Below, one piece after another: positions 47,494-60,170 of a DNA stretch of 64,000 bases. The DNA lies in NCBI GenBank assembly GCA_036674765.1, contig JARVKI010000076.1, positions 1-64,000 on the forward strand. The letters are read 5' to 3'. The notes below the pieces were generated by a model, which did not search any database, was not told the DNA's origin, and saw only the letters and a program-made list of their open reading frames with translations. The first letter of the stretch is position 1. Every line of letters starts with the position of its first letter. The DNA is from Seiridium cupressi. Its lineage: Eukaryota; Ascomycota; Sordariomycetes; Amphisphaeriales; Sporocadaceae. Position numbers and translations under genes: made by a program.

Positions 47494-50368
47494 TCATGTT
47501 TCTACTAACGCTTGGACAGCGACGACGATTGTATCATCACGACTGACATGGCGCTCATTGTTACCCAGGAAAAACTTGAGACCAGAAGCGCGGGGGCACT
47601 GTGCCTCTATATCCCCGTCCTTAGCTTCCTGATCCTCGAGAAAGTTGATCGACCCTGAGCGTCGTCCGCTACAGTATCCCCATATGGGGCTTTCGAATTC
47701 GTCCGCAGCGACGAGCTGCATCCCAGCAAGTGCACCTTCTTCGCTCAGCCAGACGTTAAGGCTTCGCAACCGCTGCCCACCGACTTGCCATGTTTCATGG
47801 ATGTGGTGCAGTCTTGAATCGAGCTCGTCAGGTCTTTTGTCACCGTATGAGCACCAACACCAATGATGCCCACCTGTCCCCTCAGTATCAGGCGGTTTAG
47901 AGAAGGCTGTTGGGCCGATCGTGCCTGCCTGTGCCAATACGCCCTCGACTGGTACGGCATGTTTGAGGTTGATTGCCACCAGAGGTATCTGCTGCTCTCT
48001 GGTTCCGTGGCAGAGGGTCACCTTTACGGTATCAATAGGCCGCCGGCAGTCTAGCCATGTGACTACACTGTCACTGGCTGGATATGTTTTGTCGCGTTGT
48101 AGCCTCTTATCTCGAACTGTCCGTTCCCCCCAAATTCTTCCCGACTCTATCAATGACGGTGACGGAGGTTCCGGAGCCCAGTTCAACTCGTGAGAGTCTA
48201 CAATTCGGGATTGCTCGTTCATCCCACCGAGCTGATCTGCGAGGTATAAGCCTCCTACCCCTTGAAGAACGGCTTTAGGAGAGCTTCTCTTGGACCAGTG
48301 ACCGAAGCAACCTGCTAAAATATACCCGGCCTCTTCAGTACTGGGATACCTTCGCTCTCGTGACGGGTGGCCAACGACTAGCTGCCGACCGCGATTGGTT
48401 ACAAATCGGACTGAAACAGGGATGTGCCCAACAGTCCAATACATGCACACGACACGCTCCCCACCGCGCCCATCTAAGCGTAGGTATTGCATCGCATGGC
48501 GTCTTGGACCAGTCAGTCGAGGTGGCCGGTTAGCATATTGGACCTCGAACCCCCCAAAATGGACGTCGGCTCCAATTGCGGTGATGTCTGCTAGCTCTTC
48601 TTCCGACTCTCCTAGAATCAGAGTTTCCATCGCAGACGCATCAACTCGTAGATCGAAAGCCCAATACCCATGATTGAAGCCCGAGATGGTCAGGGATGAG
48701 CCTGGAACGTGATCCATCCAGAGATATTTGCCTGCCTGAGCATTATAGGCTATGCTGTTTTGATCCTTTACCCTATTCTCCGCCCCATATGGCAGTCTGG
48801 TCATTGGTTGCTGAAGTAGGGACAGTTTCGCTAACTGTCCACTTTCGGAAGTGTGACAGTTGAACCCTACGAGGCAATGTCGCGATGACACTCTAACCAA
48901 GCGCTGATTGCCTTCCATCTTTCGCAATGGTACGTCATTCTGCTTCGCGAAGAGGACTTGGAGTCCAGTGACGTAGGACGGTGCAGCCCCCTTTTCCTCT
49001 CCAGTGGACGTCGAGTACATGGTGAATCCAGTAATCCAATCATCCACCGGAACAACAACGTCATCTCTCAACCCTGGAGGATCTGCAGCCGCAGATTTTC
49101 GAACCTCCAGGCCCGCTAAGGCTCCATCAATAGTCCAGTGTATCGAAAGCACTGGCTTTTCGTGTAACAATTGGTCAAAATCGTCAATTAGGCACACTTT
49201 TGACGAAGAGCAATTCTTCGGTTCTGGGAACATCAGAAGAGCTGATGGTGTCGAGAGTACCTCTTCCAGGACACCACTGGGAGAACCTGCTGCGCGCAAT
49301 AACGATCTTCGCGATATATAAAGTTCAGCAATGGAGCTGCATAGTCCCCAAATCCGTTTTCGATTCACTAAACCGCGGACTTTGCTTGAAGAACTGGACT
49401 CGCTTGCAAGCATAAGTTGACGGTAGACTTTGGTCCAGTCGATCTCATCCGAACTATTTTTTAGTGAATCCAACGGAAAGTCGAAGAGCCACGGCATATC
49501 TCTTAACAGTCGATTCTTCCAGTATGAATCGTCCACTTCGATCCGTGAAATAGAACGAACCGCAACTTGGAAACGGCGGACTTCCCTCATATCCAAATGG
49601 GACATAATCAGAAGTATGATCTCGGTTGGGAATCGGGAAAAGGCATCATTTCCAGAAGGAATGGACAAGTCGGAGAGTTCTTGAGCTTTCGTCGGACCGT
49701 GTCTTATGGGTAGTGATGCGTAATACTCAGCCACCCATGGGATCGAGGTAAATGGTGTTACAACCTCTTCATAGCCTTGTTTTACCACCCAATACTGGTC
49801 CTGCATTTCCGTAACGGGGCCATAATCGATAAGAAGGCACCGTTCTAGATCATCTGGCCCAATAGACTTCATCGTCTCATAGAGAATTTCATTGTCGACT
49901 TCATCCGGAGCAAGGCATCGACGAAATAGTTCCAGGCAGGGATTATGGAGGGGAACGGCGAAAGGATCCGGCCCAGACAGGTCGTACCTGAATTGTCAGT
50001 CATTGAACGCCCTGACCAGGATTGAAACCTACACCCGAATATCGCGTGATGGCTCACCAGCCGGGGCGTGGGGATCAGTTCCACGCTCAATTTCGACATA
50101 GCTGCTGTCGTCATGTCGAGCCGGTCCGGAGATATAGACCCTACAATGGTGAGTTAGCTGTAGGAGATGCGATGGATCCCTTGAGGTGGTCTTACTTGGA
50201 CGGGAACGGGCAGTCGGGATTCTCTCCAATGACCCTCACATCGTCCATCCAGCCCGTGTGCTCGTGGGTCAAGACATTAGTGTCATACGCATAGGGGAAG
50301 TCATCATCCTGCCACCAAGGTGCGCCGATGACAGTGCCACAAAAGGCACAGTACACGTCTTGGCCCAT
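47494..50368 (-). CDS. Large F-box protein
   Basis: Likely substrate adaptor of an SCF ubiquitin ligase. Three exons in coding order: 50368-50196, 50140-50033, 49987-47494; 924 residues. The start gives MGQDVYCAFCGTVIGAPWW, a short CxxC motif like those of fungal F-box proteins that open with a small zinc-like knuckle. A canonical F-box (FPTEIILLIMSHLDMREVRR) lies near residues 208-250. The remaining 650 residues hold scattered aromatic and Trp-rich segments without a repeat I can name. The first 1.5 exons were found by frame continuity across 55-nt and 45-nt introns. The substrate is unknown. Proteins of this build are numerous in fungi and often species-specific. Confidence 0.85.
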
Positions 50369-51668
50369 GAGAAGAAGGGCTCCAGGTCCTTAGACAGGCC
50401 TGCTAAGGTATCGATTAGTCGAATGGCTCCAAGCTGCTTAGTCTTTCGAGGAGACAAGAAGAACTTGAAGGTTATAGCACCAGCGGTTGGAAACGCAGCT
50501 ATTTAAAACGACCATACATTGAAGTATGGTGGGTCTCTTTACGCACCTGCGTGCAGATCATGTCGCTCGTGGGTAGACCCAAACGCTGTAGGATTTCGTC
50601 AATCAGTGCGAAAGCGCTCCGGCCCTAGCACTAGCACGCTAAACGCAGGGATGGAATTATGTGCTTCAATTCGCTATTCCAGCGCTAGGTATAGAATGTC
50701 TCTTCTCTATCAGAGATATATCACATAACAGGTGCGAATGCGTAGCTTTCTTTACACCTTCCAAATGAGTAGGTAGACTAAGATTGTCACTAACGATCAG
50801 TCTTCAGTCAAGCAGGCCCGGTTGTGGCCGCGGAACCTCACAAATCACATTGTAGGTACCCGCGATAGGCGAAACTGCTGTAACCTTAGCGCCTTACAAC
50901 GTGCTAACCTGCTTAGTTCGGGGGCACAGATGGCAGCGTTACGCTAATGACATCTCGACGTTTACATACATGTACCTATGAGACAGGCGCAACGTAGCAA
51001 TGACGCTAACCAGACAGCTATAGTATTAGAATTGCCGACTAATTCCAACGCAAGGTGCTATCAACCACATGAGTGTTTAGATCACATCCTTTGACATAGA
51101 GAGGCCGGGATAAAGGTTCTACTTGTCTCCATACACTATCTGCTGTACCCTGAGGCAGCAATTCGACCGCTTGAAGATCTTGCTATTGTGGTTGAGGAAG
51201 GTAAAGGATAAGCTATATTAGATGTGTTGATTCCTGTCCGGCTTTATAGGCAGTCCGTTTAGGTATTAACAGAACGATTATACTGAAGCCTACATCATTC
51301 CTGATACGAGGAATACCTCCTATTAGTGTATAATTGCGGCTGAAGGTGCCCTAGCGAGCTTTGTCAATGCTTTCACCTATCGCTGTTTCTCAAGGAGGGG
51401 CACGACTTGCCCCGCTTTCCAACGCTGAATGACGTTGAGCTTGCACATCACTGCCGTTGGAGAAGGCGCAAACAAAGAGCCTCTTTCCTGGGCACCAATG
51501 AGGAGGTGCTGAGACAAATCGAGACAAACAGGCTGAGCGAACGAAAAGCTCAACCCCACTATTTTTTCTTCAGCTCCGTCTCCTCACAAATCTCGAGATC
51601 CCAAATTTCCACAGAACAAGAACTGTCAACGGAACCAAACACTCACCAACCAGCCACCAACCATCATC
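50369..51668. other. Divergent intergenic / promoter region
   Basis: About 1.3 kb between divergent starts. The right end (51555-51668) is a pyrimidine- and CA-rich leader without upstream ATGs close to the start, typical of a well-expressed fungal gene. No coding sequence recognised. Confidence 0.5.
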
Positions 51669-52316
51669 ATGTCTGCTCCTGCCGCCATCCCCACTTCCAC
51701 TTCGGTCGTCGAGAGCACCGTCATTAACGCCCCTCTCAGTGCCGTTTGGCACCACATCAAGCGTGAGTATTCTGCCTTCTCTGCCTATACTGTGTGGTGG
51801 AGCTATCCGTGCACCGCAAGCTGACTCGCCCAAAGTCCAGAACTTCAGCGACTTCTGGTCCGCCCTCAAGAAGAGTGAATTCGTCAAGTCCCAGGAGGAG
51901 ACCGACGTTGTCAAGTGGACCTTTGCCGACGGCGCTGAGCTTGAGGTCAAGCAGGAGGAGCATAGCGTATGTCTTTGCGCTTTGAGCTGTTCGACCCGAC
52001 TGACCAAGGAATACAGACAATCAACCACTTCATCACCTACAGCGTTATCACCGCTAAGCCCGAGCTCACCTACACCAGCGTTGTCAGCACCATCCGCCTT
52101 TACCCCGTCACATCGGGTGCGCATGAGGGCAGCACTTTCATCGAGTGGTCCGGCAACTTCTCTAGTGATGCTGATGCTGGTAAGTTGGCCCCCTCCACTC
52201 CTTCTCAGCCTCGTGTCTGACCACTCGCTCCCCCGAATGCAGGCGTCATCCAGGATGCCAAGTTCAAGCGCCGCGATGCTCTTGCAGACCTGGCCAAGGC
52301 CGCCAGCAAGAAGTGA
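51669..52316 (+). CDS. Small SRPBCC (Bet v1-like / polyketide-cyclase-like) protein
   Basis: A 153-residue protein of the START/Bet v1 helix-grip fold, which forms a cavity for a hydrophobic ligand. Four exons: 51669-51762, 51836-51966, 52017-52179, 52243-52316. The opening VVESTVINAPLSAVWHHIK is the usual first strand and helix, FSDFWSALKKSEFV follows, then STIRLYPVT and STFIEWSGNF strands, and a closing C-terminal helix rich in Ala/Lys. No signal peptide, so cytosolic. Related proteins act as cyclases, lipid carriers or stress proteins; no catalytic residue can be named. The leader sequence is clean and CT/CA-rich, hinting at good expression. Confidence 0.88.
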
Positions 52317-52780
52317 GTAGGGATCATTCGAGATCAGGAGATATCAGGGTTCCAGGACAATGCGTTCGCGCTTCCATTTCTCAAGATAATCAAAAGTTGA
52401 TCAGTATGACGGTATGAACACTGTCTGTGCGTACATATGCTCTGATTGTAAAGATTGAAATGCATGAGCTCGTGCAGATTGCGATACCTGCGAAGTTCAC
52501 AACAAGGCCTCAATGCATCTTCGTGTTCGTCGCATTAACCAATATCGTTCGGAAGTTAGAGGTGTTTCGCGGGCCCTTTGAACGCTCCTAGAGAGAAACA
52601 AGAATAAGATATTGGGTAGCATCCAATTGAGAAGTTGATCCAGTGATATACATACATGTGTACAGCTGTAAATGGAATCCGTGTTTTACAAAGAAAAAGA
52701 GAACGCCATGACCATCGCTCGGTATGGTACTATTGTGCCTTTTTGCCCACTTTTATATCTGTGAATGCCTTGCTAGTGTG
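52317..52780. other. Convergent intergenic region
   Basis: About 460 bp between two 3' ends; terminators of both genes. Nothing else seen. Confidence 0.5.
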
Positions 52781-54473
52781 TTAGACTGCATTATGGCCTC
52801 TATAGGCAGTCGCCTTCGCACTTGACTCCGGGGCTCCCCAGGCGTCTCTCGAATCATTGACATTCTCTTCGCTCCTGACCTGGTACGTTGTTTGCACGAC
52901 CACGTCATTTCCCTTGGGCTTGATGTTCTTATCTGGCTTGTCGATGATGAACTCTTCACTGCCGCCGAAACTATCTCTGTTCTTACGGCTGTGCTTGCTC
53001 TCGTTGAGACTGCTCGCCATCTCGTATGGCCCGAGACCGCTGGGATATGTCGTCGTACGGGTACGTCCACCGGATGCAGTCTTGCCCTGGCTGGAGGAGT
53101 TGATTTGTCCAGTCGTCCAGAATGATTTCCTGAAGATCGGCCGTAGGATCGGAATGTTGACTGCTACGATACCGACGATGGTCTCGCGGACACCCCAGCG
53201 GTTGATGTTGGTACCGCTGGGGTTGGCACCGAGTGTGAGGACGACTCGAATGATGGCTGCTGCAATGACGAAGAAACCGGAGCAGATGAGGAGACCGACG
53301 ACGAGCTTTCTATTCGGGGCAATTTATTAGCATGACAGTACAAAAATAACCAGGATACTTTAAGGTGATGATCGCGATCATATGAAGAAGCTAGCATATA
53401 GATGGCGCTGAAAGTTGCACTTACTTCTTTAGTGGGACTTGGAGTTGCCACAATAGGGGGAGAGGAATGCAGAGAATAGCAGCATCAGTCCTTGATGGCA
53501 TGTTAGCTTGTGTGCGCTCTTCTTTATAGAGGGCAAGGTGATGAAGCTTACAGGACATTTAGCACCACAGTAACGACGAAGTTCTGCATCCTGAAAGTAC
53601 ATTTGACTGAGAAACGAGTTAATTCGTGAAAGCGTGGATAGAATGGAGACGAAGCGCTTACGTCCTGGGTCTGGCACAACCCTATTCAAATGTTAGCATC
53701 GCGAAGGAGCGAGAGGAAGGGCTTGCATGGAGACTTACTGCCAGTTCCTGTATGTTGGGAAGCAACCGAAAGTGAGCTAAGACTTGATAAGCAATGGCTA
53801 GCAAAATGCAAACTGCGAGTTGTCTCACTGTCAGCAATACTGCGACATAGGACACAGCACAGGCATACATCAGATATTTGACTAGCCGGGATTGCCAGAG
53901 ACCTGTAGTAATGCGCTGGAAGAAGCAAAGCATAGTACCCTTCAAACACCACAAGAGCGCAGTGTACGAGTACCAAGCTGTCAGCTGGAGCTTAGACCCA
54001 ATCGTGAATTGGTCGATATCTGCCTGGGAAAGAGCTACAATAGTTTGTTCGTTAGCCCTCCGCGCAAGGAAACTATACCAAACACTCTGGTCTATTCTCT
54101 CGACGTACTGTGTGTGGTCTGAAATGCCGCCGCTTCGACATTCGATCCTAACATGTCTTTTGGTGCTGTTAGTCTCCAGCTACAACCAAACGGTGTGGCT
54201 AATTTCACTCACACACGAGATGTACAGTGGCAGCATCACACGTGTACATGATCATGACCAAGAAGGCAAAGAGATCGTCTCCTCGAAGGCCTCGAATTCC
54301 GACTGTGACTAGTCGCACAACAAGTCGGGCGACGAGGATCGTCATTCCAATGGCGTAAAGTGTCCATATCTCCGTGAGGAACTGAGCCGCTGTCAGTTTC
54401 TTGTCCGCTGTGCACTACCGCCGGGGCTTGCTTTACTTACGGACGAGTTTCGCTCAAGCCCTACGTCCGACAT
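52781..54473 (-). CDS. Fungal rhodopsin-domain integral membrane protein (Pth11-related, no CFEM)
   Basis: Predicted seven-helix membrane protein. Nine exons in coding order: 54473-54441, 54381-54213, 54156-54109, 54034-53829, 53776-53739, 53681-53662 (20 nt), 53606-53552, 53490-53425, 53309-52781; 387 residues. Seen: a short extracellular N terminus, LYAIGMTILVARLVVRL, GDDLFAFLVMIMYT, QLTAWYSYTALLWCLKGTM, YVAVLLTLTFGCFPTYRNW, the PLPLLWQLQVPLKKKLVV helix-loop typical of this family, and NRWGVRETIVGIVAVNIPIL. The C-terminal tail of about 110 residues is polar and Ser/Lys-rich. Two of the exons are very small, but every phase closes. It is related to the CFEM receptor earlier in the window but lacks the cysteine-rich domain. 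Ligand or role unknown. Confidence 0.88.
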
Positions 54474-57400
54474 TGTGTAGAATCACCTTCGCGGAAATGA
54501 AAATTTAAGGTTGTGATTCGCTGAACCTTGCGTACATGTGCCACGTTTTTTTTCGACTGCGGAGGTTCACATGGGTTCCTGCATGATATATAGGTAGCAC
54601 TCTCGTAAGGCTTGGGGAAGGGCTTTATTTTCCGCTGAATTCCACCAGGAGGCGAGACGTGGTTGCAAAGGGATAGTGTGTCGCTAGCAGTAAAGGACTG
54701 GTGTCCGGAGTCAGGGTACAGACGCTACGAGTGATGCTAGAGCATTAGAGGACGAGGCCGAGCGGGCCAAGCCTGCACCTGCGTCTTTCTTTCTTCTCCA
54801 TCGAGAGGCTATGCAAGCAATTCCCAAACAGAGCCTACGGTATTGATACACTAGACTAGTCATTGAATTCTTTTGGGGCCTCGTCGGTGTCTACTAGGGG
54901 CTGATAGTCGGGAGGGAGCGCCGAACGAGTAGATCTCGAAGCAAAGTTCCAAGGCATCGGGTATGATTCGTACCAGATTTTCCATCCTATTAGGGCGTAT
55001 GATCATCAGTATATATCTACTGAGATTTGCGCAAAGCTGATGGCATCGTCTCGATGCCTTCGGTATCTCTAGTGTCTCTACTCGTGCGTCAACTTCTACA
55101 ATGTACTAAGCCATATTCTCAAAAGACTCAAGTCACCGTCGAAACCATTTGCACACATATGGTTCTCCACTGAAACTCTCCTCGTATGGAGCAGCATTGT
55201 GAGATGGTTGAGAGGGCGAGGTTGATCGTCGTCGCAGGAGATTAGTACTACTGGAATATACTCGCAGCTGACGGCCTCTTATGCATACAGGAAGCACATG
55301 CTGCGAGACCTGGAGATCGGTAGCATAAAGCACCCGCCATCGGCTCCCACGTGCGAGGTCGGATCGGCGGCACTGCGGTTGTAACCCCCGGACGCCAGGT
55401 CTGGTTCCAAATTGACGGGTTCGGCTCCAGGCCTCCCGAGGGCTAGGAAGTTGCTTTGATGTGGTTCTTGAACTTGCAGTAGATCGGTTTTGCGATGAAC
55501 CGCTGCAAACTTAAAAATGACTCGAGAGCCAAAATGTAACGCCACAGACGCCGAGCCGCTCAGTCCGTCCTAACGACATTCCATCCTTGATATTCACAAT
55601 GAAAGCTCACAAGAATCACAATGGCTATCGGTCAAAAATTGAGACATGAAAGCCCCGAGACGCACCTCTTTCGTTCTTCTTCAATTTTTCAGGCGCGATA
55701 GATTGTTGTAGCCATCGAAGATAATGTATGTCACCTTCTTTTTTAAGTGGTGTCTAGTCTATAGCTGCGCTCGATGCCGATCTAATCAAGGCCGCTAAAA
55801 TAGATGATGCTCGAGCGAGCCGATCTGGCCGACCGCTAAAATGCCCTCCACATAATGTCCGGTAGTTGTCATGACGTGGGAACGAGCTTTGAGCTTGGCG
55901 ATTGCAGTAATGAAACGCCACCGGAATCTCATCCACCTCCAACGAGCCCACACATCGATCGCAGGCTCCGCGACTATTAGTGATCACTGGGAGATCTGGT
56001 TTCTGGAGCAGTGGAATTTGCCGCTAGTACTACTCGGTGAGTGCCATACCTAGCAGTTTCCCGCTGTCCTGTGAGGTCCTGCAGAGCTAATCCATGACTC
56101 GTCAAGATCTAAATTGCACAGAGAATTTTCTAGGTGTGGAATGATGGTAATAATACTGCTCTAATTCGAGATTTTCGGCGAGCAGCCTCCTCATGGGCAA
56201 AATACGATATCAGCATATCTCAAAATACTGAGAATCTACACGTTTCTATCAGTCTAATCGAGCATTGATCCGCATTTGCTGCAAAGGAATTATCCATATG
56301 TCTTCGGATAAGAAAATACATAATTATCCATTATCTGCTTTTACCTGTAGGTAAGTGTTCTAAATCGGCTCGAATACGACTCTGATCAATGCTGAGTGGA
56401 TCGTGATATGGTGCGTTCAGACTTTGCACACCATCTGAAGAAGGGTGGATACACAGATCGGGCTGCGGGAGCGGACATTGTGGAGAGGCCATGGTCAGGT
56501 CCATTGATAGCGGCATTGACTAACCTGTCTAGCCAGCTGAAGGCGTTAGTTACGTGTTCCAATTCGTCAGCTCTTCTGGAGCAGAGCTTTCAACTCATTC
56601 AACCAGCAGGTCTGCGTCCTTGAACCTCGGGAAAAGCATTCGCTATTCAAAACATATCGTGAGTATGTTTAGTTTCCTGGATCCCCCAATTAGGAAGTTT
56701 TCAAAAGTAATGTTAATTTCACACATCGATGACCTGGAAGACGCTTAGACAACACAAAATATGATATAATCTCTCGTACAGAGACATCCGAGGCATTTTG
56801 AATCAGGATACTTTGCCGCTGTAGACATGTAAATCGCCTTGATATGTGGAACCGGTGGCATAAAGCTGATAACACAGAGCTTATGGGAGATAGGTAGTAC
56901 TGAGTTTAGATTACCGTATGTGGACTTAACCATGACGGAAATCTCCTGTCACTGTCAAGAAAAGAAAGAGAAAAACGGGAATAAAGATTACAATTGGTTA
57001 TCCCCCAAGGACTTTGGACTCGCCTTTTAAACTGAGGCAAGCCTATTGACTAATGACAACGCAAGAAAATCACATGAGGTACAAATTAAGAGGGATGACT
57101 CCAAATGTGTGAGTCTGATATATTCTTGAGCCACAGTTTAACCGACAAGCCCAGGTCCCCAGGGGATAGTATTTGGAAGAATGAGCTAAGTAAACCGTCT
57201 GGCACCAGTACAGTTGCCAGGGGTATTTTTGTGGGTCAATACTAGCAAAAACAATCTGAAACCGTTTCATGAAAGAGTACGAGCTAGGTGGGATTAAGGG
57301 TTAGTGATAGTGGATTGGAAGAATCTCGCTCATAGGTGTGTGATTGCCTAGTATCTAAACCAGGGAAAGTTGACGTGTATGCCGGTCGAAATATGCACTT

Positions 57401-58359
57401 GAACCTGCGCGTTTCGAAGTAGTGATAAATGTACTAGACATCGCGTAATAGTTACCTACATCTATAATCTCAATCATTTTCGTTTGATATTTCAATAATG
57501 CCTTGGCCTGCTATGAACCCAGACTTTCCGGTGTTGAAGAGCGTGGGTTCAACCGTATTCCTTGGCCTTTACTCCATACTCGCGGTGATACCAGATTCGT
57601 CCAGTTGGCAGTGTCAGCACTTTGAAAACACAAACCGAAAATATATATTATCGGGACTGTGGTAGAAGTACCGATAATATAGTGTACCTATGCACCCTTT
57701 GTGTCAGTTACATGTTCTAGGATCGCAGGTGAATACCTTTATTTTGCAGCTAAATAGAGGGTCTGTCCCTGTCTCACAGTAGAGGCCTTTTTTCCTTTTC
57801 CTTTTCCTTTTCCTTTTTTTATCTTTTTTTATCTTTTTTTATTTCTTTTGTCCTCCCTTACATTAAGAAATCCAGCGTGTTGTGTCGGGTTTTCGGGCAA
57901 ATGCAAGCATGACTTCTCAAAACTTTAGGGTTGTTAACGGATGGATAGCATGTTCCACGCAATGTTTATTAGGGGGCCCGATGTTGGTCTTTGAACGGTC
58001 TTGTTGAAAATGCTTCTCGAACTGCATGACGGCTCATCTGCCGCTCTTTGAGACACGCGGTATGGGGCCGATGCTAAGAGTCCGGAGCATCCAGTAGTGT
58101 GATATCTGAGCTTGAAAAGGGGCTTTCGGATCTTCCAATTGCCGAAAGGCATAAGTACACTATTGGGAGAAAGTTAAGTTTTACGTTCTTCCAGGGCTGG
58201 ACTGAATATTAAGCTTTGCTATGACTGGCAATACAGCGGCTCCAACTCTTTTGGCATATAACAACTGGCAGGCTTATTAAACTGATTTAGACCTATAAGG
58301 GTGCATCTATATAAGGACTTCTCGTTAGTCCTAGGTTAATCGGTCGGACTTAATACTTA
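54474..58359. other. Gene desert
   Basis: About 3.9 kb without a recognisable gene. The left 100-200 bp is the promoter of the rhodopsin-domain gene. Frames are short and family-less on both strands, and AT content rises to the right. A pyrimidine microsatellite lies at 57787-57849. The region leads into transposon remains, so it is probably old, decayed repeat or buffer sequence. Confidence 0.5.
57787..57849. repeat. Pyrimidine microsatellite
   Basis: Four or so units of TTTTCC followed by repeats of a 10-base unit ATCTTTTTTT. An all-pyrimidine tract of about 60 bp broken only by single A bases. Confidence 0.85.
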
Positions 58360-58410
58360 ATCTGGAATGTGAAGAAGTCATGTAAAGTACAATCTCACTA
58401 TTTACATATC

Positions 58411-58593
58411 ATAATGCTTAAAGCATTATGAAGAGATCGTTTTTTATAATGTAAAATATAATTTAAACCTATTGATACGTGGACGTATGGGTTATGAAAA
58501 GGTGTATTAGAAAGGATGGCTGGTTGCTGCTTACGGCAGCAACCAGCTGCTTAAATGGTATCAGCAGATAAGATAAGATAAGCTAGCGCTAGC
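58411..58593. repeat. Cluster of three perfect palindromes
   Basis: 58411-58429 is a 9-bp inverted repeat with a one-base centre (ATAATGCTT arms). 58519-58547 is a 12-bp perfect stem (GCTGGTTGCTGC) around a five-base TTACG loop. 58582-58593 is the perfect palindrome GCTAGCGCTAGC, directly after three GATAAG units. Such structure just outside a RIP island suggests an LTR or a terminal fragment of a transposon, but no matching element end was found. Confidence 0.6.
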
Positions 58594-59219
58594 CCCAGCC
58601 CCACTTATCTTCGAAAAATAGAGGAATAATATCTGCACATAGGACAGTGCCGTCAGCATCGATGGCTTACAACTCCTACGAAGCAGAGGTCTTCATCCCC
58701 TATCCCAGCGCTTTTGAAGCTTCGTTATGATGAACCCGAATAGTGGATGCTTCTTCCCTCTCAGACAGTAATTTGTTCGGAGGAGTAACATTTACCACAG
58801 ACTGCGAGTCGCCTTTAAAATCGAACAAGCTGTACATGTCTTCCGCTGTGACCGTTCCTGAGGCGAATCCAGTCGTAAGCGTCGTGGGGCATCGACTGCA
58901 CCAAGGCCTTGTCTAAGCGCTGTATTTCAAGCATTATTAGTAAATAATCTAGATAGACGAAATATTGGCGACGAGGAGCATTATCAGGATGCTAACGCGA
59001 AGTAACCCGAAGATGATGAGTTATCGGCGACTGCCCCTGTTAGCCTTATCCCCACTTCTGTGCTTCCCGGTGTTACAAACGTAGCCCGGTCGGGAGGCAC
59101 GGACCACGACCGGCAGGTGACAGACAGGTGTCCGACACCTCTGGCCCAGAGGAATGTTTGCACCAACAGTGGTAGGTACCACTGCCCTAATCAGACGGCA
59201 GAACCTCTAATTAGGAGTG
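58594..59219. other. Unassigned sequence next to the AT-rich island
   Basis: About 600 bp of normal base composition. It may be part of an LTR-like or transposon fragment: on the minus strand a TGTAACACC sequence occurs at about 59087, resembling LTR starts. No gene recognised. Confidence 0.35.
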
Positions 59220-59240
59220 CTTAAGGCCAACACTCTAAAT

Positions 59241-59270
59241 AGACATAAGCAGACATAAGCAAACATAAGC
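59241..59270 (+). repeat. Three tandem 10-bp units at the island edge
   Basis: Three exact-length units of the form AGACATAAGC (the third starts AAACATAAGC) sit precisely where base composition changes from normal to extremely AT-rich. Confidence 0.8.
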
Positions 59271-59520
59271 AAATAAAATTAATAAAGGAATAAATAAATA
59301 TATAATTAAGAGGATTTTTTATATAAATAGTTATTATTTTAATAATTAATTTAAGTATTTATTTATTTATAAATAAAGCTTATTAAACTTTAACGATTAT
59401 ATTTTTATTTTTTAAAACTTAATATTTTTATTTTATATTATATACCTTATTAATATAAATTTAATATTAATATATTATTTTAAAGTTTATTTTAACGATA
59501 ATATATTCGTTATATTTTAA
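59268..59520 (+). repeat. AT-rich repeat, copy A (direct)
   Basis: About 250 bp that aligns over its length with 61306-61550 in the same orientation, differing mainly at C/T and G/A positions and a short variable patch. It also matches the inverted copy B at 59686-60170. Confidence 0.75.
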
Positions 59521-59685
59521 TTACTTTTATTTAAGTATATATTCCAGTTTAAAAATTATTAAATAATATTTTATAAACGATAATAACATTTTAAACTTTT
59601 AACGGGAATAATATTAAAAACCTTACCGGCGGACTTAACGCTTTACGTATAATATATTAAATATAATAATAATAATAAAAGTTAA

Positions 59686-60170
59686 TTATAACGAATATAT
59701 TATCGTCGGGATAAACTTTAGGATAATATATTAATATTAAGTTTATATTAATAAAGTACGTAATATAAAATAAAAATATTAAATTTTAAAAAAGAATATA
59801 ATCGTTAAAGCTTAATAAGCCTTATTTATAAGTAAATAAATATTTTAATTAATTATTAAAATAATAATTATTTATATAAAAAATATTTATCGTATATATA
59901 TTTATTTATTCCTTTATTAATCTTATTTATTTATATTTATTTAATAAATAAAACTAATTATAATTAATATTAATTAATAAGTTTTATTAATTATTTTTAA
60001 TTATTAGCTTTTAATTAATTCCTGCCGTTTTGTTTGTTTTTACCGCTTTAATATTTAGTATATTTGCTTTTTACGCGGCCGTATTTACTTATTTTTTGTT
60101 ATTATTATAATCCGTATTCCGCGAAGTAAGGTTTATTCCGTTCCGGTTCTCTTTTAATTTATATTCGTAA
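59686..60170 (-). repeat. AT-rich repeat, copy B (inverted arm)
   Basis: Reverse complement of copy C (61061-61550) over about 485 bp, with most differences being transitions. Landmarks shared by the two arms include the GAGAACCGGAAC stretch, ACGGCCGCGTAAAAAGCAAATATACT and the AATTAATTAAAAGC segment. On the minus strand a degenerate Tyr-substituted CX2CX4H pattern near 60160-60205 may be a former zinc knuckle. Confidence 0.75.

Noticed and set aside
24041..54570. Near-identical 19-base words at 24041-24059 and 54552-54570
   Set aside because: Flanks do not align, and a match of this length with one difference is expected now and then by chance over a window this size.
55410..55440. A GGTTCGGCTCC sequence resembling a tRNA T-arm
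   Set aside because: No matching acceptor stem, D-arm or anticodon arm could be built around it.
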